Shown in pieces: positions 11,195 to 21,300 of a stretch of DNA of 64,000 bases. A model generated the notes under the pieces. That model was not told the DNA's origin. It did no database searches and saw only the letters and a list, made by a program, of their open reading frames with translations. Every line of letters starts with the position of its first letter. Position 1 is the first letter of the stretch. Source of the DNA: Micropterix aruncella (Eukaryota > Arthropoda > Insecta > Lepidoptera > Micropterigidae); NCBI GenBank assembly GCA_944548615.1, contig OX155951.1:42324113-42388112 (forward strand), given 5' to 3'. The position numbers and the translations under genes are program-made.

Positions 11195-12446
11195 AATAGT
11201 CGCTTCAGCGGCGACAGGTCTAAGGCCGGTATGTTCGGTAGAAACACTGATGAGAAGTAATTCGCAAAAACATCAGCGGCTGCAGCACCCGAATATGTAG
11301 CCTCATTATAGACCACATTCAGGGGTACCCCACCAGCAGTTCGCTGACTACGAACATATTCCCAAAAGCGTGAACTATCTTCTCGGATAGACGTCTCAAT
11401 ATTGTGCATATACAAATTGAAAGAGTCTTTTATTTTATGCTTAACTCTACACCGCAAAGTTTCGAAAAGCTCCCTGTGAAACTGAGAACCGGTCCGCTTC
11501 CAGCACTTGTGATGATACGACTTCGATTGAATGTCACGGATAATGTCGCCATTAAACCATTTAGGATAAATATACCTATTGGTCAATGCAGTCCGTTTTT
11601 TGCTTGGAATGCAGCTATCGAAACAATTGTAGATGACACTATAGAGATAATCAACGCAATCGTTAGCGTTACTTAAATCGTATAGTAATTTCCAATCAAA
11701 ATTTTCAAAAAAAGTGTACAACTGAGTAAAATTACAATTTTTAAAGTTCCATTCATTCCGGAATAGACAATTACCACTAGTAGGGCTATACTTTTGATTG
11801 TCGCTCGGCTGAATATGCGTACGCGCTGGGCGCAGTACAATGCTCACATCAATCGGCGGATGATAGCCGTCAGCTCGCACCAACTCTATCGAGGCTTCGG
11901 ATACCGTAACGGTATCAGGTTGGAAATTCGAGAGCACCAGATCTAGACATCGATTATTAGAATTTAAAATATTATTATGTTGCTTAAAGTTACATAAAGA
12001 TAAAAAGTAATCAAAATATTTATTTACATGTTGCGACGCAGAAAACAGATTAAAATCGCCAATAATACAAATATTTTTTAACCTATCTGCAACAAAAAGT
12101 TCTTCTACTTTATTTAAAAAAGACATGTATACTTCATCAGCGGTTTTAGGGGAAAAGTAAACTACAAAAAAGAATACAGGTACATTTCTATATATAACTT
12201 TCACACACAATACTTCACCATCAGTTTCATAGCTAGGTATGCGATACGATAAGATGGAGTTCTTCACGGCGAGGAATACCCCGCCTGCAAAAGTTTGTCT
12301 ATCTTTACGATAAAGAGTAAAATTTGCAGTCGAGCAAACCTCCGCATCGGTTACAGAATCGTCTAGCCATGACTCGGTTACAATAATTATATCACTATCA
12401 ATTAAATGTGCGTTTTCAGAAAATTGGCGCAACTTAGTTTTCAGAC
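11195..12446 (-). pseudogene. Jockey/CR1-like ORF2: AP-type endonuclease and linker
   Basis: Continues from the first 12 codons of ORF2 located beyond the insertion (15827-15789). Motifs: DIIIVTESWLDDSV (catalytic E), GGVFLAVKNSIL, and NICIIGDFNLF (catalytic D/N). The expected SDH motif is altered to ADGYHPP. A long linker to the RT follows. The segment 12435-12446 is one copy of the target duplication made by the inserted LINE. Confidence 0.85.
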
Positions 12447-15400
12447 GCGGGCTCCAACTCCTTCTGGGTTGCGATGCGAACTCCCACCACGTGTGCTGGG
12501 GTAGTTCCAACATAAACCCGAGGGGGGTAAGCCTGCATGACTTTATCCTAGGCAATGAACTCACCATCCTCAACAGAGGAACAGAACCTACCTTCATAGA
12601 CTCAAGAAGACAGGAGGTACTGGACATCACGATCTGCACAAAAGAAGTGGCCGACCTGGTTCAAGACTGGAGGGTCTCAGATGAACCCTCAGGCTCGGAC
12701 CATAGGCAGATCCATCTAACGCTTCGGCACTCATTGGAAATTCAGTGGGCTCGCAACCCTAGAAATACCAACTGGGAAGGATTCGATAGGGACCTGGCTA
12801 TCAAGCTCACCACGGTTCCGAATCGATTCCACACCAAAGAGCAACTAGAAACAGCTGCACTATCACTGTCTAATGCCGTTATAGACGCCTACGAGCAGAA
12901 TTGCCCTTTGAAACAAAAAAACCTCTCAAAAAAGGTCCCATGGTGGAACCCAGAGCTGACCAAGCTCAGGCTTACGCTGAGAAGGTGTTTCAATAGGGCG
13001 AGAAATCACAACACTAACTCGCAACATCTTTGGGAGGAATACAAAAACGCCCGAAACGAATACAACAAGGCCATTGTTAAAGCCAAACGAAGAAGCTGGA
13101 GGGACTTTTGTGAGAGCGTGGAAACAGCTTCCGAAGCCTCCAGGCTCAACAAGATCCTCAGCTCCAACAACCGCCCCCAGCTGGGATGCCTTAAACGACC
13201 AGAGGGGGGACACACAAGCGACACCAAGGAAACCTTGAAGCTCCTAATGGAAACACACTTTCCGGGCTTCCAGGAATCCTCACACCCAATTGCCGCAGGG
13301 GAGAACTCCAAGAGGCTCCACAAGCCCAGGGAGTGGGCCCTTGCAGCCAAGATAGTTAATCCAAAAGCAGTAGAATGGGCCGTGAGCACCTTCGACCCCT
13401 ACAAATCACCTGGACCGGATGGAATATACCCAGTCCTACTACAAAAAGGGTTAAGCCAGCTGCTGGGCCCTCTAACAAAGGTACTCAGAGCGAGCATAGC
13501 CCTCAGACACGTCCCTCATGCCTGGAGCAGCGCAAGAGTCACGTTCATTCCAAAGGCAGGCAGGAACGGCCACATCTTTGCCAAAGACTACAGACCCATT
13601 AGCCTCACCTCCTTTCTCCTGAAATCACTGGAGAGACTAGTTGACGGCTACTTGAAAAACAACCACCTAGCTCTTCAACCGCTTGCTGATGCTCAGTATG
13701 CCTATAGGGAGGGCAGATCTACGGACACTGCCCTACATCACCTGGTGAGCACAATAGAGACACAGTTAGCGGCGAAAGGTTACGCTCTGGGAGTATTCCT
13801 GGACATCGAAGGAGCATTTGACACCACATCATATGCAACTATAAAAAACGCTATGCACAGACGAGGAATACCAGAGACCATTATTGACTGGACATTGAGT
13901 ATGCTATCAAATAGGAATCTGACCGTCTATCAAGGCGACACCTCCATCACGGGAATCCCTGCTAAGGGCTGTCCACAGGGTGGAGTCATCTCCCCCCTCT
14001 TGTGGAGCATCGTTGTAGATGAACTCCTAATAGATCTACAAAACCTAGGCCTCTCTGTCTACGGCTACGCTGATGACGTGGCCATAGTAGTCAGAGGAAA
14101 CTTCCTATCAATACTTAAGGAGCTCATGGACAAAGCACTTAAGACCACCCAAGACTGGTGCCAGGCCAAAGGTCTATCCGCTAATCCAAGCAAGACTAAG
14201 GCCATGATTTTCACCAGAAAATACAAACCCGAACCCGTTGAGTGTCTCAAGCTCTGGGATAAGGAGATAGAATACGCTACAGTAGTTAAATACCTTGGAG
14301 TCTATCTAGACCCAAAGCTCAATTGGAAGCACCACCTCGAGCGCAAGAGAACAACCTTCTATGCCTCGTTGTGGACGTGCAAAAGAGTCATGGGAAAAAC
14401 CTGGGGGTTCAAACCCAGGGTCGCCTTATGGCTCTACAGGGCAGTACTGCTGCCTAGACTAACCTATGCTGCAATAGTCTGGTGGTCCAGGGTGAAAAAG
14501 CTTGAGACAGTAAAAATGCTTAAAAGCCTTCAAGGTAACTACCTGAGGGCTGCAACTGGCGTCATGAAGACCACCCCAACAGCGGGATTAGAGGTGGCAC
14601 TCTGCTGCCCGCCTCTGGACAAGCTCATCATCCACTCCGCCAGACTTACAGCATACAGACTGAAGTGTTTGGGCGAGTGGAAGCGTGGAGGGCACAATCA
14701 TCCTGAGCTAAACCTCCTCCACAAAAGCCCATTCACTCTGACCCAGGATCGACTACGGAAAAAATTTTCGGTAGAGAAATCCTATAAAATCCTAATCCCC
14801 ACCAGGGAAGAATGGAAAAATCCGCAGTGGCTTCAAAGCCACAACGCAGACGCCTGGTTCACCGACGGCTCAGGAACAAATGGACGTTTTGGGGCAGGCG
14901 TGTACGGACCCAAAACCAACCACAGAATCAGCATCCCCCTTGGACAATACGCTACGGTTTTCCAAGCCGAGGTACTTGCCATATTGGAATGCATAAAACT
15001 ACAAAGTCGACTTGAGGTAAAAAACAGACAAATCCTCATCTGCTCTGACAGCAGAGCAGCACTGGACGCTCTGGCTAAAGCCACCACAGAATCTTCTGTG
15101 GTCTGGGACTGCATGCAGGAGCTCAACAAATTGGGAAAATCCAACAAAATCACCCTAATGTGGATACCGGGTCACCAAGGCATACCCGGAAACGAAGAGG
15201 CCGATAGACTGGCAAAACTGGGCACACTGGATTGCCCAGTGGAGCCAGCTGTAGGGGTCCCCTTCGCTACAGGTAAGAAAATCATCAGGGACTGCTTGGA
15301 GCAGGAACATCGGGCTTCCTGGAAACAGAGTCAGGGATGTCGCCAGGCAAAAGCCATGATGGAGCAACCACTACAGAAGAAAACCAAGGCCCTACTTGAC

Positions 15401-15779
15401 ATGAGCAAGAAGAACCTTAGAACCACTATCGGTCTCCTCACCGGACACACGACCCTTAGAGCTCATCTATTCAACCTTGGCTTGACTGAGAGCAAGGATT
15501 GCCGAATATGTGGCGAGGAACCTGAAGACAGCATACACATTGTTGGCCGCTGTCCAGGGCTCGCCGCCAAAAGACACAGTTTACTGGGACGAGCCTTTCT
15601 CGAACCCTGCGATCTGCCCAACTTGAAGGTCAGTGACCTACTTAGTCTGGTAAGAAGTACCGGGCTACTAGCTGACAATTGACCTAACCACACAGTGGGT
15701 AGTTACAAAAGACCTTACAGATCTAGGTGACATCAAGGGCTGGAAACAAGCCCCCCACTCCATCTACTACTACTACTAC
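12447..15779 (+). mobile_element. 5'-truncated RNase-H LINE (I/LOA-like), nearly intact, nested
   Basis: Flanked by the direct repeat TAGTTTTCAGAC (12435-12446 and 15780-15791), which splits ORF2 of the Jockey-like LINE after its codon for LKT. The 3' end is a (TAC)n tail at about 15765-15779. It is truncated inside the endonuclease domain. The single long uninterrupted ORF and clean duplication indicate a younger insertion than its host. Confidence 0.93.
12449..15682 (+). CDS. LINE ORF2: endonuclease (partial), RT, RNase H, zinc knuckle
   Basis: Open from the 5' truncation through TGA at 15680-15682; the first Met is at 12491. The endonuclease C-terminal part shows LLGCDANSHHVCWGSSNINP and SGSDHRQI. 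RT: YKSPGPDGIYP, ARVTFIPKAG, DYRPISLTSF, LDIEGAFD, GCPQGGVISPLLW, and YADDVAIV at residues 526-533 counted from Met 12491. RNase H: WFTDGSGTN (D about 792), AEVLAILE, CSDSRAAL (D about 853), WIPGHQGIPGNEEADRLAK. A C-terminal CX2CX8HX4C knuckle (CRICG...GRC) lies near residue 1004. The domain order EN-RT-RNH-CCHC fits I/LOA/R1-related clades; I cannot fix the clade. ORF1 and the start of the endonuclease are missing, so it is not autonomous. Confidence 0.92.
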   Translation, partial: GLQLLLGCDANSHHVCWGSSNINPRGVSLHDFILGNELTILNRGTEPTFIDSRRQEVLDITICTKEVADLVQDWRVSDEPSGSDHRQIHLTLRHSLEIQWARNPRNTNWEGFDRDLAIKLTTVPNRFHTKEQLETAALSLSNAVIDAYEQNCPLKQKNLSKKVPWWNPELTKLRLTLRRCFNRARNHNTNSQHLWEEYKNARNEYNKAIVKAKRRSWRDFCESVETASEASRLNKILSSNNRPQLGCLKRPEGGHTSDTKETLKLLMETHFPGFQESSHPIAAGENSKRLHKPREWALAAKIVNPKAVEWAVSTFDPYKSPGPDGIYPVLLQKGLSQLLGPLTKVLRASIALRHVPHAWSSARVTFIPKAGRNGHIFAKDYRPISLTSFLLKSLERLVDGYLKNNHLALQPLADAQYAYREGRSTDTALHHLVSTIETQLAAKGYALGVFLDIEGAFDTTSYATIKNAMHRRGIPETIIDWTLSMLSNRNLTVYQGDTSITGIPAKGCPQGGVISPLLWSIVVDELLIDLQNLGLSVYGYADDVAIVVRGNFLSILKELMDKALKTTQDWCQAKGLSANPSKTKAMIFTRKYKPEPVECLKLWDKEIEYATVVKYLGVYLDPKLNWKHHLERKRTTFYASLWTCKRVMGKTWGFKPRVALWLYRAVLLPRLTYAAIVWWSRVKKLETVKMLKSLQGNYLRAATGVMKTTPTAGLEVALCCPPLDKLIIHSARLTAYRLKCLGEWKRGGHNHPELNLLHKSPFTLTQDRLRKKFSVEKSYKILIPTREEWKNPQWLQSHNADAWFTDGSGTNGRFGAGVYGPKTNHRISIPLGQYATVFQAEVLAILECIKLQSRLEVKNRQILICSDSRAALDALAKATTESSVVWDCMQELNKLGKSNKITLMWIPGHQGIPGNEEADRLAKLGTLDCPVEPAVGVPFATGKKIIRDCLEQEHRASWKQSQGCRQAKAMMEQPLQKKTKALLDMSKKNLRTTIGLLTGHTTLRAHLFNLGLTESKDCRICGEEPEDSIHIVGRCPGLAAKRHSLLGRAFLEPCDLPNLKVSDLLSLVRSTGLLADN

Positions 15780-15823
15780 TAGTTTTCAGACCCCGCACAT
15801 TTTGATAATATATATTCATGTCA

Positions 15824-16465
15824 CTAGTGTTGCACGGAAAGACGTCTCTTTTTCGTATAGGCAGTGCGTTTTCCACTCCGAAAGGACCACTCATTAAACA
15901 TCGCACTTGCAGGCCAAAAACTGGGATCCATATATGTGGTGAAAAGAGATTCTGGAACACCCACGATAAACGAATTGTAGTTACCTTTCGCTTTTATCAC
16001 TTTTTTTACTGTGAATGGTGACACAGAATCCCTTTTCTTTAGGTAATTTAATATGTTATCCGTGGTAACATCAGCAGAAACCGACCACACGTGAATGAAT
16101 TTGCGGGTAACCGGCTCCACTGTACGCAAATCTTCATCGGCAGCACCGGTCCCGCGTATAATTTCCCTCCAACCCCGGCGAGGTTGAGCTGATCGGCGAT
16201 GGCTAACAGTGACGAAACCTTCATCGTCGATGCTAGGGTGCGAGGTCCTAGTGACATCATTGGCAGCGGCAGAACTGACGCCAGCGGCTGCTAAACTACT
16301 TCCCACTGCGGGCGGCGATCGCTGGCAGTTCAAGTTTGCGCTCGAAGTCGACGAATTTGATGCTGCGGCGCACGCGGCAAAGTTTTTGTAGGGTGGCGCA
16401 GCGCTTTCTAATTTGCCACATTCAGCTGGTACCAGGTCGGCATCCACGCCAGCATCGATGGACAC
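15824..16465 (-). CDS. Jockey/CR1-like LINE ORF1 (gag-like)
   Basis: A 213-residue minus-strand frame. The N-terminal half is Ala/Ser-rich. The C-terminal half has GWREIIRGTG, KFIHVWSVSADVTTDNILNY, VKKVIKAKGNYNSFIVGVP and WPASAMFNEW, the RRM-like/gag segment found in ORF1 of insect Jockey and CR1-type LINEs. The stop TAG is followed a few bases later by the ORF2 start, MNIYYQNVRGLK (15812-15792), a normal ORF1-ORF2 spacing. Upstream ORF1 sequence may be missing. Confidence 0.7.
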   Translation of the reverse strand: MSIDAGVDADLVPAECGKLESAAPPYKNFAACAAASNSSTSSANLNCQRSPPAVGSSLAAAGVSSAAANDVTRTSHPSIDDEGFVTVSHRRSAQPRRGWREIIRGTGAADEDLRTVEPVTRKFIHVWSVSADVTTDNILNYLKKRDSVSPFTVKKVIKAKGNYNSFIVGVPESLFTTYMDPSFWPASAMFNEWSFRSGKRTAYTKKRRLSVQH

Positions 16466-16613
16466 TGCGACAGGGCCACGGCGTAGATACGGTCGATTGC
16501 GAAACTTAGCCGGTTCTGGTAGTGCCGGGGTAGCAGGTTGAAATTTGAAATTATGAGTATGACTTGATCGCAGCTGAAACTGGAAGTACCATATCGTTTG
16601 CTATACTCATTTC

Positions 16614-17056
16614 TTGAATCGAGCACCATCTACTCAGAATATTTCCTCGCCGTATTTTCACGCTAGTGGTTACTTTTTATATGCGAAATCCGCTCAATTA
16701 CATTTTCAAGATATGATGAAATTGGAAAATACAACGCATAGAAAGACTTTTGAAAACTTTATAAATGGATTCTTCACTGTAAAACGAACAGAAAAAATCA
16801 ATTCTGGTACATGGGCGGATATGGTAATCTAACAAAGTCTTATGAACTCTATGAAGACAAAAGGGGGAGTATCTCGAGGTCGAAGTACTCAAGAAAGTGT
16901 TTTATGTAACAAGGTTTATGCTATGTACGCTACAAACACAATTTGTGAAGAAATTGAGTAGTTTTGTAACATTTCGTCAGATTCTGCTGAACAACACGTT
17001 GATGCAAGAGATTCAAAACAAAAAAGAGATAACATTAAATGTTTAAAGATTTGTAA
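16614..17056 (+). pseudogene. C-terminal part of the unnamed Cys-rich gene family
   Basis: One frame reads STQNISSPYFHASGYFLYAK, AQLHFQDMMKLEN, NGFFTVKRTEKINSGTWADM, then TAA at 16829. It goes on in the same frame with QSLMNSMKTKGGVSRGRSTQ, NTICEEIE, TAG, FCNISSDSAEQHVDARDSKQ. The consistent frame across two stops indicates a decayed gene. I recall these blocks from the same uncharacterised arthropod family as the 9006-9454 piece. The middle of the protein is missing even after the LINE is removed. Confidence 0.6.
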
Positions 17057-17203
17057 ATGTTCATCACTTCAATTTAAATTGTAATAAATATACAGCTGCT
17101 AATGAAAAAAAATAGTTTTACTTGCTTTATTTCTACTTTAAATCTACTTTCAATAAATTAATATAAACTTAAGAAGACCAAACAAAATTCAAGATTTCTG
17201 AAG

Positions 17204-17698
17204 AAGGATGATTCATGCAGGTTAAATCACGTTTTATTTTTTCCAAGAAATATACTAAAGCATTCTTTAGACATCCTAAAATAACCGTAAAATTTGCTCT
17301 CATCATCTATTAATTCCTTGTAGAGCGTGGCGAATTCTCCCTCCGATTGTCGTTTTCTCCAGGCTGGATGTACACTCCATCTTTTTTATTAGATTCAGTT
17401 CGTGTTTCCAATACTTCGTCTTCAATGGCAATTGCAATAGCTGCCAACTCAAGTTGTGAAAATTGCATTAATAACACACTTATCAATCAAGCGAAAATAG
17501 AAATTAAAAAATATTATTATCGCCAAAATAGATGGACACAACACTAGTTATCGCGGACACGGCCGTGGGATAAATAAACTCGGAAACAGCCCGGTCACGC
17601 CCGGTGTAGCATGAATGACTGGCCCGGCCGGAGCACGTTGGAAACGACTCGGCCGGGGCTCGGCCCGACCCCGGCCCGGTGTAGCATGAATCATCCTT
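17204..17698 (-). mobile_element. internally deleted PIF/Harbinger element with transposase N-terminus
   Basis: Ends are AAGGATGATTCATGC at 17204 and its complement at 17698. On the minus strand one frame reads RWSVHPAWRKRQSEGEFATL and FYGYFRMSKECFSIFL, the conserved N-terminal block of Harbinger/HARBI1-type transposases. Upstream is the acidic LAAIAIAIEDEV segment in a shifted frame. The catalytic domain is absent. 17560-17690 is unusually GC-rich, with two 'cccggtgtagcatgaat' repeats. No clean 3-bp TWA duplication is visible. Confidence 0.7.
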
Positions 17699-17701
17699 TA
17701 T

Positions 17702-18004
17702 TCAGGGCATTATTCACCGAGATTCACAGTTGACCTTGAATTACAGTATGTATAGCTGAGCGCTGCGCGCTCTCCGCCCTCTATCTCAAAAACGGTTGAA
17801 CGCATAAAAAAATGTTTGGTACAAAATTTGTCGCAAATTTTATGCTCTATAATTTTTATTATAGATATTAAAACCATTGGAGCTATAGAAACCTAGATAA
17901 TAGCGAAAAACCGATTTTTGTGACCTTTGACCTTGAATAACTTACGACGCAGACACGAGATTTCATGAGACTTTTGAGACAACTTATAGAACGCCAAAAT
18001 GAAG
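17702..18004 (-). repeat. dispersed repeat, reverse member of the inverted pair with 7003-7297
   Basis: Reverse complement of 7003-7297 ('cgctctccgccctctatctc', 'cattggagctatagaaacc', 'agacacgagatttcatgag'). It begins immediately after the Harbinger fragment. Confidence 0.8.
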
Positions 18005-18307
18005 GTGTATACAAGTTTCCAGCTTATTATCTCTCATTCCGAGGTGAAACCCTAACTTGACTGGACTATAACTGTTGTGCCAGACCGTAAGAAGTTGTAA
18101 TGCAGAACACCGGCACAGATTCCACTCACGATATAGTCCGAGGGATACCAGACGACGGGGAGGCAAATACGTAACTAATTTTGAAAAAGGAATAATATAG
18201 CATTGAATTAAAATTTGAAATTGACAAGTCAATCCAAAGTTATCCAAGTTTAAAATGGCCAATGGAAAAACGGCAAGCATAGGTAAGGTTCTAATATGAT
18301 GTACCTA

Positions 18308-19587
18308 CTAGCTGTCGCCCGTGGCTTCGCTTCGCGTGGAGTTCGAATCAAGTTGTTAGTTTAGAAAGATTAATGTTTATTTGCCTTTTCAGACACTACC
18401 TATAGGTAGATAGTTCAATCATTTAAATAATGCATTTTCGTTTCACAAGTTTTCTCTTAGATTGACGAAACAGTTGAGGCAAAGTTATAACCTAGCTTTT
18501 GTGTGGAATTTTAGAATGGGTTCTTTAACACTCTGGGACTAACTACCTAACTTACCGAGCGATCGACTGACTGACTATAATGTGAAACCTCAGTTAATTG
18601 TGAAGTTTCGATAAACTGTTAATGTCATTATTCTTCGCTTGTAATGAGTTGCTTAAATATAAATTTTGATATTTGTAGCTTCAGCGGTTTCGATTTTCCA
18701 TACGACAGTAATTCACTGTTTTCATCCCCTTAGGGGTTGAATTTTCAAAAACATATTTTTATAGCCGACATACTTTATAAAAGGAAGTCTTATATGCAAT
18801 ATTTTAAGTTCCTAATCCCAGTGGTATGAAATGTGCTCTTAATGTCAGTCAGTCAATAAGTCAGTTTTTTCTTTTAAAAATTTCTCATGAGTTCTCAATA
18901 AAAAAATATTTTTTTCATATTTTTTTTTCTTTTTTATTATCTCCTTAGGGATGGAATTCCCAAAAATTCTAAAACATATTTTTTATTTAATTTAATTAAC
19001 TGAGGAAACAAGTACCTACCAGTATGTAACATATTTTCATACAAATTTTCATCCTCTATTTTACTCCCTTAGGGGTGAAATTTAAAAAAAAAAAACTTAC
19101 GTGCTTATTTACCTCCAGTACCAAATAAAGCCATGTGCAAAATTTCGAGTTTCCAGATCCAACGATTTAGATATCTCCATACAATATTTCATCCCTTAAA
19201 TTAAGCCCTAAGGGTTGATTTTGAAAAAACTATGAATGCTAATATTATCCATTTGTAATGAGTAGCCTAATTATAATAATAATAATAATAAAACTCTTTA
19301 TTCTTAAGAAAAGGCGAGCTTATTGCCTGCAGGCAATATTTTAGAGCTAACCTATTATACACTTTGATGTCAGTAGCTTTAGTGGTTTTGAATTTCCATA
19401 CAACAGAATTTCACCCTTTTCACACCCTTAGGGGTTGAATTTCCAAAAATCTTTTCTAGGCGCTCGATTAAATTATAAAAGGAAGCATTGTGCAAAGTTT
19501 CAACATTCTAACCCCAGTGCTTTAGGCTGTGCGCTGATATGTCAGTCAGTCAGTCTGTTTCTTCTTTTATATATAGGTATAGATATA
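18308..19587. repeat. dispersed insect repeat with recurring 'CCTTAGGGGTTGAA' blocks
   Basis: Head 'ctagctgtcgcccgtggcttcgc', tail 'gtcagtcagtcagtctgt...tatataggtatagata'. Inside, a block resembling CCCTTAGGGGTTGAATTT recurs about five times (18725, 18941, 19067, 19204, 19423). No ORF. A minus-oriented LINE 3' end (about 19273-19360: (ATA)n, 'aaaggcgagcttattgcctgc') is embedded in it. Confidence 0.6.
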
Positions 19588-20329
19588 CCCTAACCATAAT
19601 CATTGATTGTCGCGAATAAAAGTTCTCGTATCAACTTTTATTTTTTTTATCACTTCTTGACCCTTTATTCCTTCTTGTATCTTTTTCTAATCCCTTCTTA
19701 TATCCGTTCTTTGCGTTTTTATATAAAGGGATTTATAAATAAATAATATATAACATAAAATAGATAAGACCGACGATATTCTTTCAAAAGTGTATTGTAT
19801 CGAAGTGTTAGTTTTGGAGGCAAAAAGAAGTGCGACATTTAATTGCATTCATTGTCAGTTTCCCTCATGACAGAGAAGGTGTGGGATGCGCCCGCGGCGC
19901 GCCCGCGTCGCGTCGGCTGCCAGGGTATGAAGATCAAGGTGCGGTGGGCGGAGACACGCGGACACAGAATCGGAGCCCACTGTTATTTCCTCTAGTAATC
20001 GGGCACACGCATCATTTAAGAAACACCAAAATATACACCATTTATTATGAGTAAAATTGATGGAGTAAAACCATTTATTTAACACCATTTATTGATTGAG
20101 TAAAAATAACCCTTTTAACGCAGCATAATAGAAAATGTGAAGTCATAATTTCGATTATAATGATAACTCCAAAGTAACAGACCAACTATAAAAAGCAGCG
20201 TTGTTTTTTCACAACTAATGACATCATGGATTTCGTTTCATTGGTCCCATACGACAATAATTCGCTGTAGATCTGTCTCTTATTGATTTCGTATAACTTA
20301 AAAAGTAGTACACGTATCATCAAACCGAC
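19588..20329. other. non-coding; short GC-rich patch 19880-19990
   Basis: No gene recognised. The repeated phrase 'caccatttatt' occurs at 20037 and 20081. Confidence 0.45.
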
Positions 20330-21300
20330 TGGGTTACCTTCCTAGTGCCTCGCCGCAAGGCGTTGGACCCTGGCGGATTAGTGGCTTTGCTGGGCGGTAG
20401 ATTTGTATCGTCTTGAAGTCTTCTACGCTCGCCTTACGGGAGACAGAACGATCACTATCGCGCGTTCGCCACGAAGACCCATTCTGTTCAGGGTTGGTCA
20501 CACTCACGGGTCAACAACTATCCGTCGGCCTCCACGCATGAAGTGCGAGCCTGGGTAGGACTCTGGCCTTATGGTCAGTTTCCCTTGGGAATCAACCTTC
20601 TGGCGCTCCTGGACGGTTTGCCCACAGTGCGGCGTAAGCCAATCGACTGTGCACTCTGACTAACAGTCGGGGGAGTCTGGAAGCAGTACTGTTTCCTATA
20701 GAGCGGGGGTGGTTACGGACCTTACGGTGACTGCTCTCGAAACGACCATCGGCTATCCGATCCTGGGTGAATAGCCGGGCAAAGGACGCTGTGGTCCGCG
20801 ATAGATTCGGTATACACCGATTCACCGCTTCGTAAGGGAGAGGACCGCGTAAGCGACCTCGAACTCGTAACCAATCGAGAGACTGGAGTAATCTGCTCAC
20901 TTTGAAGTAAGGGCGTGAGTGTAATCCCACCGGGTAACACTCCTGGCTATCTCGCGGTTAAGGCGTTGGCCTCTTACGGGAGTGGTTGTGGCGGAGCTTG
21001 ACGGTGGACTGTTTTGTCCAAGTCCTCTGCGCTCACCCTAGGGAGATAGAACGACTAATCGTTAAAACTTCCTGAGGTGACGGGCTCGCCCGCTGTAGTC
21101 GACAACCCTAGTTGTCAGTCGGAATGCACAATTGATTGGCTGACGCCGCACTGTGTCCAGGAGCGCCCGAAGGTTGACTCCTAGGAGAGACTGGCCCGCA
21201 GGCCAGAGTCCTACCCGGGCTCGCACTTCTGGGTGTCGATCAGTGCGTTTGGCCGACCCTATACACATGGTTCTTAGTGGGCAAACTGCAACAGGAGCCA
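20330..21300 (+). repeat. GC-rich ORF-less retroposon, copy 1 (compound: tail + unit + inverted head)
   Basis: The main unit (about 20468-21109) matches the copies at 25581 and 38788: 'gccacgaagaccc', 'gcctgggtaggactctggcc', 'gcgacctcgaactcgtaacc', ending 'gtcgacaaccctag'. It is preceded (20330-20467) by a diverged tail of another unit ('gggagacagaacgatca' against 'gggagatagaacgacta'). It is followed (21110-21300) by a diverged head in reverse complement. No coding potential and no Pol III boxes recognised. Confidence 0.8.

Larger units (their letters stand above)
9455..16610 (-). mobile_element. Jockey/CR1-like non-LTR retrotransposon, itself split by another LINE
   Basis: A minus-strand LINE. 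Its A-rich 3' tail appears as poly-T at about 9460-9490. ORF2 spans roughly 15827 to 9600 once the insert 12447-15779 is removed, and ORF1 is at 16465-15824. Order: gag-like ORF1, endonuclease, RT (with FADD), C-terminal region. It lies inside the Cys-rich gene family (9006-9454 / 16614-17056). I could not define its target duplication. Several frameshifts make it inactive. Confidence 0.8.

Noticed and set aside
7003..18004. A single giant transposon bounded by the 300-bp inverted repeats
   Set aside because: The repeats are internal pieces of a dispersed family with no matching target duplication, and the content is explained by separate insertions.
20592..20940. Minus-strand ORFs of the GC-rich retroposon as a protein gene
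   Set aside because: Frames differ in length between the three copies, and the copy indels are not multiples of three. The composition looks like chance openness.
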